From positions 1 through 16,633 of the forward strand of contig PFAG01000018.1 of the NCBI GenBank assembly GCA_002773755.1: DNA of 16,633 nt, written 5' to 3'. The first letter of the stretch is position 1; each line of letters starts with the position of its first letter. The stretch comes from Candidatus Colwellbacteria bacterium CG10_big_fil_rev_8_21_14_0_10_41_28 (GTDB lineage: Bacteria > Patescibacteriota > Minisyncoccia > UBA6257 > Colwellbacteraceae). This document shows positions 6,846 through 13,792 of this stretch, piece by piece. The notes below the pieces were generated by a model. That model worked only from the letters and a program-made list of their open reading frames with translations. It ran no database searches and was not told where the DNA came from. The position numbers and the translations under genes were made by a program.

Positions 6846-6861
6846 TGATATCGATGTTCAA
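6833..6861 (-). promoter_or_regulatory. Candidate promoter of the lepB-ftsZ operon (leaderless start predicted)
   Basis: On the minus strand, TTGAAC (6861-6856) and TAGAAT (6838-6833) are separated by exactly 17 bp. The lepB ATG begins 7 bp after the -10 box, so transcription would start at or within a base or two of the start codon. The -35 box overlaps the pth start codon (6854-6856) on the other strand. Spacing is ideal and no other promoter-like element was noted nearby; experimental mapping is lacking. Confidence 0.6.
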
Positions 6862-7408
6862 GATTCCTTTTTTAAACAGTCCTAAGAAAGACTCTCCAAA
6901 ACACAATTTAATCATCGGGCTTGGTAACCCAGGAGATAAATACAAGGATACATATCACAATGTAGGTTTTAAATATATCGACTATCTTCTAAGCAAAAAT
7001 GGCTTGTCTCTTAAAAAATATAAAACTTTTGAGTATGTAAAAACGCCAGACCTCATACTGGTCAAACCGACTACCTACATGAACACATCTGGCCTTCCAA
7101 TAAAAGAAGCCCTAAAGTTCTTCAAAATTAAACCCGAGAAAATGCTTGTAGTTCATGACGATAGCGATATCCCTTTTGGCGAATACAAAATATCTTTTGA
7201 CAGAGGCGATGCTGGCCACAACGGAATCAAGTCAATAATCAATCACCTTAAAACCAACACGTTTAACCGCCTTAGAATAGGTATCAGAAAACAAAAAGGC
7301 AAAGCTAGTGACTTTGTCTTGAAAAATATGAACCCCAGCGACCTAAAGACTCTCGATAAACTATTCTCCGAAATCGAGGCTATCTACAGTGAAGGTGATA
7401 CTAAATGA
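6854..7408 (+). CDS. pth: Peptidyl-tRNA hydrolase
   Basis: Pth frees tRNA from peptidyl-tRNAs that drop off the ribosome. From ATG at 6854 the protein has 184 residues, close to the usual 185-195. Active-site motifs are intact: GLGNPG (22-27, Asn25), YHNVGF (34-39, catalytic His35), TYMNTSG (74-80, Met76/Asn77), VVHDDSDIPFG (99-109, Asp102) and GHNGIKSI (121-128, Asn123). The frame is open back to 6761, but that part is antisense to the lepB N-terminus and has no family similarity. TTG at 6845 is an in-frame alternative start. A GGAGG at 6827-6831 is 22 bp before the ATG, too far for a normal ribosome-binding site. It is the only plus-strand gene here, divergent from lepB, and its last 48 bp overlap the 3' end of the pilM-pilN gene on the other strand. 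Confidence 0.96.
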   Translation: MFKIPFLNSPKKDSPKHNLIIGLGNPGDKYKDTYHNVGFKYIDYLLSKNGLSLKKYKTFEYVKTPDLILVKPTTYMNTSGLPIKEALKFFKIKPEKMLVVHDDSDIPFGEYKISFDRGDAGHNGIKSIINHLKTNTFNRLRIGIRKQKGKASDFVLKNMNPSDLKTLDKLFSEIEAIYSEGDTK

Positions 7409-8881
7409 TATTCCTCCACTACTTTCAGTTCTAATATTATTCAACGGAAGCTTAACATTACTAAACTGCTTCTGACCCTCAAGCCTCTCTTTAAACTCAA
7501 CTGCAGCATCTTCAGAAATAGAAGTTCCATTTAGAGTCAGATCAGGAGCACTAGCCACGAACCTATATCTAGTAATAGTAATCTCGTCTCCGGCTAGAGT
7601 GTTAAGCGCCTCAAGCAAGGGATATAGCTCATTTCTTTGAGCCCTAATACTAGTTACTAAATTGACTAGGTTATTAAACTCATTAGCTTTTTTCTCAAGA
7701 GATGCTATCTCAACTGGACTTGGGACGTCCTGATTCAATGAGCTAGTTTGACCAACGTTCACAAAATTCCCCCGCAAGACCAACGCAGTCGAAAAGAAAA
7801 GAAACATAATAAAGGTCATTGTAGCCAAAACCACATTCCTCCATATAGAAACAAAGTTTGCTAACTGATCTTTTTGGAATATCTCAATTGCGCTAAGGCT
7901 TGCTAAGCTGATATCAAAATCTTGAGATCTTGGAATCAGTCCCCTAATAGCAGCGCCTCTGGCTGGATTCAGAACATTAGGATCACTTGTCCTTATTTCA
8001 ATTCCAGGAAAACTTCTCTGAACCGTCTCTGTAATTTCAGGAACGAAACTGGTACCAATAATCAACATATCCCTGATCTCCTGGTCTTTAACGTTGGCTG
8101 AATAGAAATTAACTATCCTCCTAACCTCGTTAGACAAACCAGACTTGAACTTCTCTGTCGAAATTGTTTTATCCTGATCTCTGAAAACATCCCAGCCAAC
8201 GAAATAATGGAAATAAAGTGAGCTATTGTGACTGATGGCAAAATTAATCCCCTCGGGAGAAAGATCTAAAACAACATAGGGCCTATTGGGCTCAATAATC
8301 TTATCGTTAACCGCAGCCCTAATAAGAGAAAGAGTTATAAACTCAACCGCTGCAACATTGAATCCTGCCTCATGAATGGGCCCTAGATAATCCTCAATAA
8401 TGTTTTTACCAACAAAAGCTCCGATGATCTCAATCTGTTCATCTTGCCTGGCACTAATATCAATCTGCTGCCAATCATAATAGGCGTTATTAGAATCTAT
8501 CGGAGACTGCATCCTTAAATTAAGATTCGCGGACTCGCTAAGAGCGTCTGAAGAACCAGCAGGCAAAATCATTGGTCTTATAAAAACACTATCAATACCA
8601 ACTGTTAAAATAATGCTCGATGGCTTTCTCTTGCTAATAGATGCCTTTTTATGAACCTGTTTGAGTATCTTTGTTAACTCCAGCCTATTAGCAACCTTGC
8701 CCCCGACAATAACACCAGGAGCAGGCCTCAAAGCAAAGTCTCTACCCTCTCCATTCTCTTTAAGGAGAGTGTATCTAATTAAGCTGTCTGTAATCTGAAG
8801 ACCAGCAACTTCAATCTTTGGAGTAACTTTGGTTGTAAGGCTAGAAAAACCTTTAAATAATTTGTCTGTTTCTAACTGCAT
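7361..8881 (-). CDS. Type IV pilus inner-membrane assembly protein, PilM-PilN (GspL-like) fusion
   Basis: This 506-residue protein looks like two pilus-assembly proteins in one. Residues about 20-320 follow the PilM actin-like fold, with blocks such as VGIDSVFIRPMILPA (94-108), GPIHEAGFNVAAVE (167-180), LSNEVRRIVNFY (249-260) and NPARGAAIRGLI (305-316). A membrane helix follows (about 349-370), then a short heptad-rich stretch (about 390-425) and a PilN-like ferredoxin-type domain (about 433-503), ITRYRFVASAPDLTLNGTS at its start. Cytoplasmic actin fold, one helix and external ferredoxin fold is the GspL layout of type II secretion. The usual PilM phosphate loops are degenerate: VAGLQITDSLIRY (25-37) replaces the glycine-rich phosphate-1 loop and LDLSPEGINFAI (205-216) replaces phosphate-2. 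Nucleotide binding is therefore doubtful. It is the last gene of the pilus operon, overlaps the preceding gene by 10 bp, and ends inside pth. Confidence 0.85.
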   Translation of the reverse strand: MQLETDKLFKGFSSLTTKVTPKIEVAGLQITDSLIRYTLLKENGEGRDFALRPAPGVIVGGKVANRLELTKILKQVHKKASISKRKPSSIILTVGIDSVFIRPMILPAGSSDALSESANLNLRMQSPIDSNNAYYDWQQIDISARQDEQIEIIGAFVGKNIIEDYLGPIHEAGFNVAAVEFITLSLIRAAVNDKIIEPNRPYVVLDLSPEGINFAISHNSSLYFHYFVGWDVFRDQDKTISTEKFKSGLSNEVRRIVNFYSANVKDQEIRDMLIIGTSFVPEITETVQRSFPGIEIRTSDPNVLNPARGAAIRGLIPRSQDFDISLASLSAIEIFQKDQLANFVSIWRNVVLATMTFIMFLFFSTALVLRGNFVNVGQTSSLNQDVPSPVEIASLEKKANEFNNLVNLVTSIRAQRNELYPLLEALNTLAGDEITITRYRFVASAPDLTLNGTSISEDAAVEFKERLEGQKQFSNVKLPLNNIRTESSGGISFSITFTVDSLDFGE

Positions 8882-9345
8882 TCTTCAAATGTATCGGGAA
8901 CCTCAACCTCTGCAAAAGATTGAACCTCAAGCTTTCTAGTAATTGCGCTTATTGCTAGCTCCACCTGAATAGCTCTCACCCTAGTAAAGGCAGCTCCTCT
9001 TGATATCACTGTAATACTACCATCCCCAAGGACCGCATCAACAATATTCACACAAGCCTCCCTATTCCCAATAGTTAAAGTATAAGTTAATGGATAACAT
9101 CCAACCGCTCCAGGAGAGCACTCTCCCAATCTAAGGACTCTAATAATCGCATCTTCTGCCCCACTTTCAGCAGCCTCTAAGGCTTCAACCGAAAGCTGAG
9201 CGCTGGCCGTTGAATTACTAAAAAGATTAGACACCGCCACCACGGCAATAAAAACCTCTATGATTATTCCTGAAACTATCAAAATAACAGGAAGCGCAGA
9301 GACTCCCTTCTCACCAGCGAAAAGGTCCAAAACAGACTTTCTCAT
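8872..9345 (-). CDS. PilX-like minor pilin
   Basis: This 157-residue protein has a short basic leader ending in EKG (12-14) and then a long hydrophobic helix, VSALPVILIVSGIII and onward to about residue 40. That fits a class III prepilin cleaved after Gly14. The usual Glu at mature position 5 is absent (it is Pro19), a deviation also seen in some GspK/PilX-type minor pilins. After the helix, ALEAAESGAEDAIIRVLR (55-72) resembles the conserved segment following the helix in PilX-like proteins, where AAEAG-type motifs are common. The remainder is a beta-rich domain with four cysteines (76, 83, 98, 156), possibly two disulfides. It starts in a TAATG junction with the upstream GW-repeat gene and overlaps the PilM-PilN gene by 10 bp. 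The minor pilin role is well supported by fold and context; the PilX label is by resemblance. Confidence 0.75.
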   Translation of the reverse strand: MRKSVLDLFAGEKGVSALPVILIVSGIIIEVFIAVVAVSNLFSNSTASAQLSVEALEAAESGAEDAIIRVLRLGECSPGAVGCYPLTYTLTIGNREACVNIVDAVLGDGSITVISRGAAFTRVRAIQVELAISAITRKLEVQSFAEVEVPDTFEECS

Positions 9346-10262
9346 TATGGTGACCAGTTAATGATTACATCTTCGACTACCGAATTTGCGCCACCACTAT
9401 CAGTTATACATATTCGATAAGCAAAATATCTCTTGTTGTTGTGATAAATACCTTGAACCGGCACCGGTACACCTTGATCGCCTGGCTCATAGTAGGTAGA
9501 CTCGGTCCCATCGCTCCCAATAAATGTTGGGGTGCTACTCGCAGTAGCCAGTGAAGACATTTGAAACCTAACATCAGAACCCGTCTCTTGGTCTCCTCTC
9601 CACATAATAGAGTTAATGGTTACTCCTCCACTATATCCAGTATCAAAAACGGCTGAATCCAAATAGTAATCTCCGCAAGCAGGAGTGGCCTCAGGGACTA
9701 CTACATCTACATCTTGGAGAACATAATACTCGACAGTTGCGCAACTACTATCATTATCACAGTTAAAGCTGATCCAACCGAGAAAATCATTCCACGCCCA
9801 GCCACTAAACTCACCTGTAGTTGGATCTATTGTTACTTGATATGTTGGGGTACCTGGACAGACCCAATCACTTCCGCTTAGGGTGGAGCTCTGTGATGTA
9901 TTTCCACAAAAACTTATCCAACCATAATCATCATTCCAGCCCCAGCCGGCCAAAGCACCAGTATCCTCATCTTTGGTTACATAAAAGTTACTAGTGCTAC
10001 AAATATTAGAAGGTATCCCAGGTGAAGTAGCACAGTCTAAGACAATATATCCATCTGCATCGCCGTCTATAATTGCAGATTGACTTATTCTAGTTGCTCC
10101 GACCTCAACCCCATTTCCACTTCTATAAAAATCTATCCACCCAGCAACATCGTTCCAAGCCCAATAATAAGTTGTGTCTATATTTGTGACAGCAGAGACC
10201 ATTGCCACACTAGAGAATAGAATGGCTATTATATATGCGGTTGTCAGCTTTATATTCTTCAT
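9345..10262 (-). CDS. Secreted GW-repeat protein of the pilus operon
   Basis: This is a 305-residue exported protein of unknown function. Residues 1-24 form a classical signal peptide (MKNIK, hydrophobic core, VSA before the likely cut), not a prepilin leader. Three copies of a tryptophan-rich motif follow: WAWNDVAGWIDF (34-45), WGWNDDYGWISF (107-118) and WAWNDFLGWISF (155-166). Such W-x-W-x-x-x-x-GWI-x-F repeats occur in many predicted surface proteins of Patescibacteria, and I know of no established function. The segment from about 193 to the end (ACGDYYLDSAVFDTG and onward) looks like a separate beta-sandwich domain of a type also found in such proteins. Eight cysteines sit after the signal peptide. 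No membrane anchor or sortase signal is visible at the C-terminus. It lies between a pilin-LamG gene (2 bp upstream) and a PilX-like pilin (TAATG), so it is very likely made together with the pilus, perhaps as an adhesin or tip-associated protein. Export is firm; function is inference. Confidence 0.8.
   Translation of the reverse strand: MKNIKLTTAYIIAILFSSVAMVSAVTNIDTTYYWAWNDVAGWIDFYRSGNGVEVGATRISQSAIIDGDADGYIVLDCATSPGIPSNICSTSNFYVTKDEDTGALAGWGWNDDYGWISFCGNTSQSSTLSGSDWVCPGTPTYQVTIDPTTGEFSGWAWNDFLGWISFNCDNDSSCATVEYYVLQDVDVVVPEATPACGDYYLDSAVFDTGYSGGVTINSIMWRGDQETGSDVRFQMSSLATASSTPTFIGSDGTESTYYEPGDQGVPVPVQGIYHNNKRYFAYRICITDSGGANSVVEDVIINWSP
9765..10163 (-). repeat. Three coding repeats of the W-x-W-N-D-x-x-G-W-I-x-F motif
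   Basis: The units encode residues 34-45 (10163-10128), 107-118 (9944-9909) and 155-166 (9800-9765) of the secreted protein. The consensus is W-A/G-W-N-D-x-x-x-G-W-I-D/S-F. The second and third are preceded by a G(A/E)-(L/F)-(A/S)-G stretch, so the repeating unit is longer than the core, with spacings of 73 and 48 residues. The DNA copies have drifted and are recognisable mainly at the protein level. Confidence 0.85.
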
Positions 10263-10264
10263 GC

Positions 10265-11515
10265 TTAATCTACCGTTATTGATCCCGGATTATCATTTAG
10301 CTCAAGCCCATAGCTCTCATCATAATTGTTATTTGGAGCTGTGATTGGGCCAGTCACTCCACTACTCCCACTCCAGTCAGTGAAAACAGTAACGTTATTC
10401 CTGGTTCTAGTGATGTAATCAACTACACTAATCTCTTTTGTATCTCCTAAGATGTTCCAAGAGACATAAGCTGTGACTTTCTGGGTAGATGGGTCCTCTG
10501 TTCCTTCGCTAGTGACAACAGCCCCACTAGAATCTCTATCAACATTTTCCATGGAGAAGTGGACTGCATAGACCCTAGAATTCTTGATCCTATCAACCTC
10601 ACCCTCACTCAAAGCTCTATTATATATCCTCACGTCATCAATGCTCCCCGCAAAGTAGTAACTTGTCCCATCCCTTCTTCCTATAACAATCTTGTCGGAG
10701 CCTGCCAAAGGCACATCTGAGTAATCATCTGAGCCTAGAAGATCCCCATTTACATAAAAATATATCTTTCCCACTGAAGTATCCCTAGTTACAACAAGAT
10801 GGTTCCAAGTATTCTCTGTTATATAGTTAGAGCCTGGCTCTAGAATCTCTTCGAAGGTACCGTCTCCATGATAAAAAGAAATTGATCCACTACTTTCCAT
10901 AATAATTTCATACTCATTGTTATATTGTTTATAAACTAACCCCTGCCTCCCTAAACTCAAATTAGTTGGATAAAACCATAAGGATATAGAGAGCGCTCCA
11001 TCAATAGCCAAGGTGCTATCATTTGCAATCTCGACCCTACCAGAACTTCCATCGAAGGTGAAACATCCCCCAATCTGACAACTAGCATTATAGGAGACTC
11101 CACCCAATCCTGATCCGTGATTTCCACTGCCTGAATAATCATATGCTGTTGAGGTAGCTGTCTCGTCCATTTTCCAGTGACCAACCAAACCGCTCTTTAT
11201 ATCTTCGCCCAATATAGACTCTTCTCCACTGAGGATGGTAAATGTTCCAGAATCAAGCACTAAATAATATTCTCCGCTAGCCGTCTTATCACTGAGATCA
11301 TAAAGGCCAGCCCAGTCAGAATCTGCATAAGACTTGACCTTATCCAACGTCTCAAGAGCCAAGGAGTATCCTATCTGAGAGGATATGTTGTTAGAGTTGC
11401 TTCGCAGAGAAACAACCACCCCGGTAGTTACTCCTCCTATCAAAAGACCGGCTATAGTAACGGCCATTACTATCTCAAACAAAGATTGCCCCTTTTGATC
11501 CTTGAGATTAATCAC
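10265..11515 (-). CDS. Prepilin-like protein with LamG (concanavalin A-like) domain inserted in the pilin fold
   Basis: The start is GTG at 11515, overlapping the upstream stop (GTGA). The leader ends in QKG (7-9) and the mature part begins QSLFEIVMAV, with the required Glu at mature position 5 (Glu14) and a hydrophobic helix to about residue 36. Residues 37-107 read as the first part of a pilin globular domain (GEYYLVLDSGTFTILSGEES, 81-100). A LamG/concanavalin-like lectin module then runs from GLVGHWKMDE (109-118) to GSIDDVRIYNRALS (290-303). After it, VHFSMENVDRDSSGAV (318-333) and DPSTQKVTAYVSWN resemble the second half of CPR minor pilins, so the LamG module seems to interrupt the pilin domain. 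Such modules often bind carbohydrate or protein ligands. The neighbour upstream has a related LamG domain appended at its C-terminus. A displayed, ligand-binding minor pilin is likely; the ligand is unknown. Confidence 0.88.
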   Translation of the reverse strand: MINLKDQKGQSLFEIVMAVTIAGLLIGGVTTGVVVSLRSNSNNISSQIGYSLALETLDKVKSYADSDWAGLYDLSDKTASGEYYLVLDSGTFTILSGEESILGEDIKSGLVGHWKMDETATSTAYDYSGSGNHGSGLGGVSYNASCQIGGCFTFDGSSGRVEIANDSTLAIDGALSISLWFYPTNLSLGRQGLVYKQYNNEYEIIMESSGSISFYHGDGTFEEILEPGSNYITENTWNHLVVTRDTSVGKIYFYVNGDLLGSDDYSDVPLAGSDKIVIGRRDGTSYYFAGSIDDVRIYNRALSEGEVDRIKNSRVYAVHFSMENVDRDSSGAVVTSEGTEDPSTQKVTAYVSWNILGDTKEISVVDYITRTRNNVTVFTDWSGSSGVTGPITAPNNNYDESYGLELNDNPGSITVD

Positions 11516-12579
11516 TTAGTAGAATTATATATTGCTTGAACCTCTGTGACACTCAATGCCCTATCATATATTCTCACATCATCTATTTTGCCCATGAATT
11601 GCCGGGAAGCATTCTCTGCTCCTATCCTAAAAGTATTTGCGCCTGGCTCCGTACCGTCACCCGTAACGGGTACTGTGTTACGCGCAACACCGTTAACGTA
11701 AAGCACTACATTAGTCCCATCCCAAACATTGGCTATATGAGTCCATTCATTAAGAGGCACAGTAGAGGCACCACTTGAGTGATACCCAGGAGAAGATGTC
11801 CCATACCAATATGCCTGGCTAGAGCCATCTGAATGAATGTTCATATAATACATATTCCCCAATACTACAGTGGATCTCTCTGTAGGATACTCGGTTGGAT
11901 TAACCCAAGCCATAACTGATAATTTCTCTACGAATGTTGGGCTATCACCAGTAACTGTCTGCGTTGATCCAGTAAAGTCCAAAGCATTATTGTTCTTGCC
12001 TACACCCCAGGAAGGTCCCCCAGAAAGAGAACCATTCCCCGCTTCATTAGCTCTGTCGTAAGCAATAGTCCCAGAGCCAGAATCTAAATTCCAATAACCA
12101 ACAAGATCCTCTTCTATAGTCGACGTAATCCTTCCTAAATCTTTCACAAAAATAATCCCTGTGTATCTTTGGAAATCAACAACTATGGATCCGTTGCTTT
12201 CTGGACTCCCAGTTATCTTTGAAAATATAATATCTTTTGTCGAACTGGCGTATGGATCTGTGAAGCTAACAGTTTTATCTAAATAGTTTGTAGAAACGAC
12301 GGTACTACTAGCATATGTATCTCCTTTAAAAATTTCGAAATAGTCATTGCTATAACCGTCTGGATTAACAAAATGGAGACCCCACTTCTCTCCATCTTGT
12401 TGTGACTTAGATCTTTCAGAGACCTCTCTTAAGTTAGCAACAATCTGATCAACAGCGCCTCTTACCTTATTCTGATTCCTATATCCAACATAGTTAGAAA
12501 TCCCAATCGTTGAGATAATGCTAATAATTCCCAATGAGATTAGAAGCTCTGCTAAAGTAAAACCTTTTTGATCTCTCAT
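11512..12579 (-). CDS. FimT/GspH-like prepilin with C-terminal LamG domain
   Basis: This 355-residue protein starts with a textbook type IV prepilin leader, MRDQKG, then FTLAELLISL with Glu at mature position 5 (Glu11) and a hydrophobic N-terminal helix. Residues about 33-150 resemble the GspH/FimT minor pseudopilin domain, including the helix VDQIVANLREVSERSKSQQ (43-61) followed by WGLHF. A LamG/concanavalin A-like domain covers about 159-352, bounded by DLVGYWNLDSGSG (158-170) and GKIDDVRIYDRALSVTEVQ (330-348), the characteristic end of this module. It lies 6 bp after pilC, and its stop overlaps the next pilin-LamG gene by 4 bp. The two LamG modules share the same start and end signatures but little else, so an old duplication or recombination of the module is possible. 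A surface-exposed minor pilin with a ligand-binding head is inferred. Confidence 0.88.
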   Translation of the reverse strand: MRDQKGFTLAELLISLGIISIISTIGISNYVGYRNQNKVRGAVDQIVANLREVSERSKSQQDGEKWGLHFVNPDGYSNDYFEIFKGDTYASSTVVSTNYLDKTVSFTDPYASSTKDIIFSKITGSPESNGSIVVDFQRYTGIIFVKDLGRITSTIEEDLVGYWNLDSGSGTIAYDRANEAGNGSLSGGPSWGVGKNNNALDFTGSTQTVTGDSPTFVEKLSVMAWVNPTEYPTERSTVVLGNMYYMNIHSDGSSQAYWYGTSSPGYHSSGASTVPLNEWTHIANVWDGTNVVLYVNGVARNTVPVTGDGTEPGANTFRIGAENASRQFMGKIDDVRIYDRALSVTEVQAIYNSTK

Positions 12580-12585
12580 GCTTTA

Positions 12586-13791
12586 TTAAATTTGGCCGAC
12601 CAACTGATAAACAGGGATAATGATAGCCAAAGCAATTCCTCCAACAGCCAGTCCAATCAATAAAAGCAGAACTGGTTCAAGGAAAGAAACCAAAATCTTA
12701 ATATTGGAATCGATCTCTGAATTATAAAAGGCAGCTAGAGTCTCTAGAACATCTTCCATGTGTCCAGTTTTCTCAGAAATTGCGATAAGGTTAGCAACTG
12801 TCTTTGGGAATATAGGCTCTTGTCTAAAGGCCTCTCCGATTGTGACACCTTTCGAAACTCTTTCTCTAGATATCCTTGTTAGGGCGAGTTTCATTTTATC
12901 AAATCCGACAGCATCAGCTGTAATCTCAAGCGAGTCTAAAATAGGCGTTCCACTCCTTAGAAGAGATGAAAAAGTTGTAGCAAACCTTTCCAGTGCCATC
13001 TTCAATAAAATTCCATTAACAACAGGTATCCTGTGACTAATTCTAGACCCAACTCTTTTTCCAGCTACTGTTCTCGAAAAGAAGAACCAAAATCCGATTA
13101 TGCTCAGCACAAAAGTTGGTAAAAGAACCAGAGAATACTCTCTAAAGAACAGACCCATTGAAAACACCGCTCTAGAGAAAGCAGGAGGCTCAACCCCGCC
13201 GCCCATAAAAGTCTCTGCTATTCTTGGTAGAGCAAAAGTAACCATTAAAAACAGAACTGATAGGGAAAGACCCACAAGAATCATTGGATATATAAAGGCA
13301 GCTTTAACCTTCCCTTGAATCTCTTTTTCCTTTTCCAAATCATTACTCAATCTCTCAAAAATTGCCTCCAGATTTCCCGATCTCTGGCCAGCTCTAATCA
13401 AACTTACAAAAACTGGTGAGAAGTGTTTTGGATGTTTCGCAAAGACAGTATCAATAGGTTGCCCCTGGCTCAAAGACTGTTTCATCTCCAAAAGAATTGA
13501 TCTAACTGAAGCCTTGTCGAAATCCTCAATCAAGATATCAATAGCACTAAAAAGATCTGTGCCCACCCTAAGCATCAAAGCCAGATATTTAGTCATGAAG
13601 ATCTTGTCCTCTATAGTAATCGTCTCACCAAGAGCTTTTGTAAAAAACTTTTTCTTCTCAATCTCTTTAATAGAGACGGGTCTCAAGCTCTGCTCGCGCA
13701 TCCATCCCAACACAGATGGCGCACTCTCCATGTTGAGATCGCCCTCAACTATCCTTCCATTTATATCAGTTGCTATATAGTGAAATTGCAT
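12586..13791 (-). CDS. pilC: Type IV pilus platform protein PilC (GspF family)
   Basis: PilC is the inner-membrane platform on which the assembly ATPase acts to insert pilins into the growing fibre. The 401-residue length is standard. The N-terminal segment FHYIATDINGRIVEGDL (3-19) is the family's small beta domain. Two GspF repeats follow (about 65-185 and 265-390), each with the typical G-T-P/G-L-x-x-AI/SL pattern (RVGTDLFSAIDIL and RSGTPILDSLEIT) and G-E-x-T/SG signatures (RAGQRSGNLEAIFERL; SEKTGHMEDVLETL). Membrane segments are at about 167-190, 219-239 and 366-395. It begins 2 bp from the pilB stop, so the ATPase and platform genes are paired as usual. Nothing is missing in the motifs. 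Confidence 0.96.
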   Translation of the reverse strand: MQFHYIATDINGRIVEGDLNMESAPSVLGWMREQSLRPVSIKEIEKKKFFTKALGETITIEDKIFMTKYLALMLRVGTDLFSAIDILIEDFDKASVRSILLEMKQSLSQGQPIDTVFAKHPKHFSPVFVSLIRAGQRSGNLEAIFERLSNDLEKEKEIQGKVKAAFIYPMILVGLSLSVLFLMVTFALPRIAETFMGGGVEPPAFSRAVFSMGLFFREYSLVLLPTFVLSIIGFWFFFSRTVAGKRVGSRISHRIPVVNGILLKMALERFATTFSSLLRSGTPILDSLEITADAVGFDKMKLALTRISRERVSKGVTIGEAFRQEPIFPKTVANLIAISEKTGHMEDVLETLAAFYNSEIDSNIKILVSFLEPVLLLLIGLAVGGIALAIIIPVYQLVGQI

Positions 13792-13792
13792 C

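Noticed and set aside
6826..6945. Longer lepB start 40 codons upstream
   Set aside because: The extra part is antisense to pth, adds residues before the membrane helix with no family counterpart, and ATG 6825 sits properly after a -10 box.
10957..11184. 75-codon minus-strand frame inside the second LamG pilin gene
   Set aside because: It is a shifted frame within the LamG coding sequence; its peptide has no recognisable feature.
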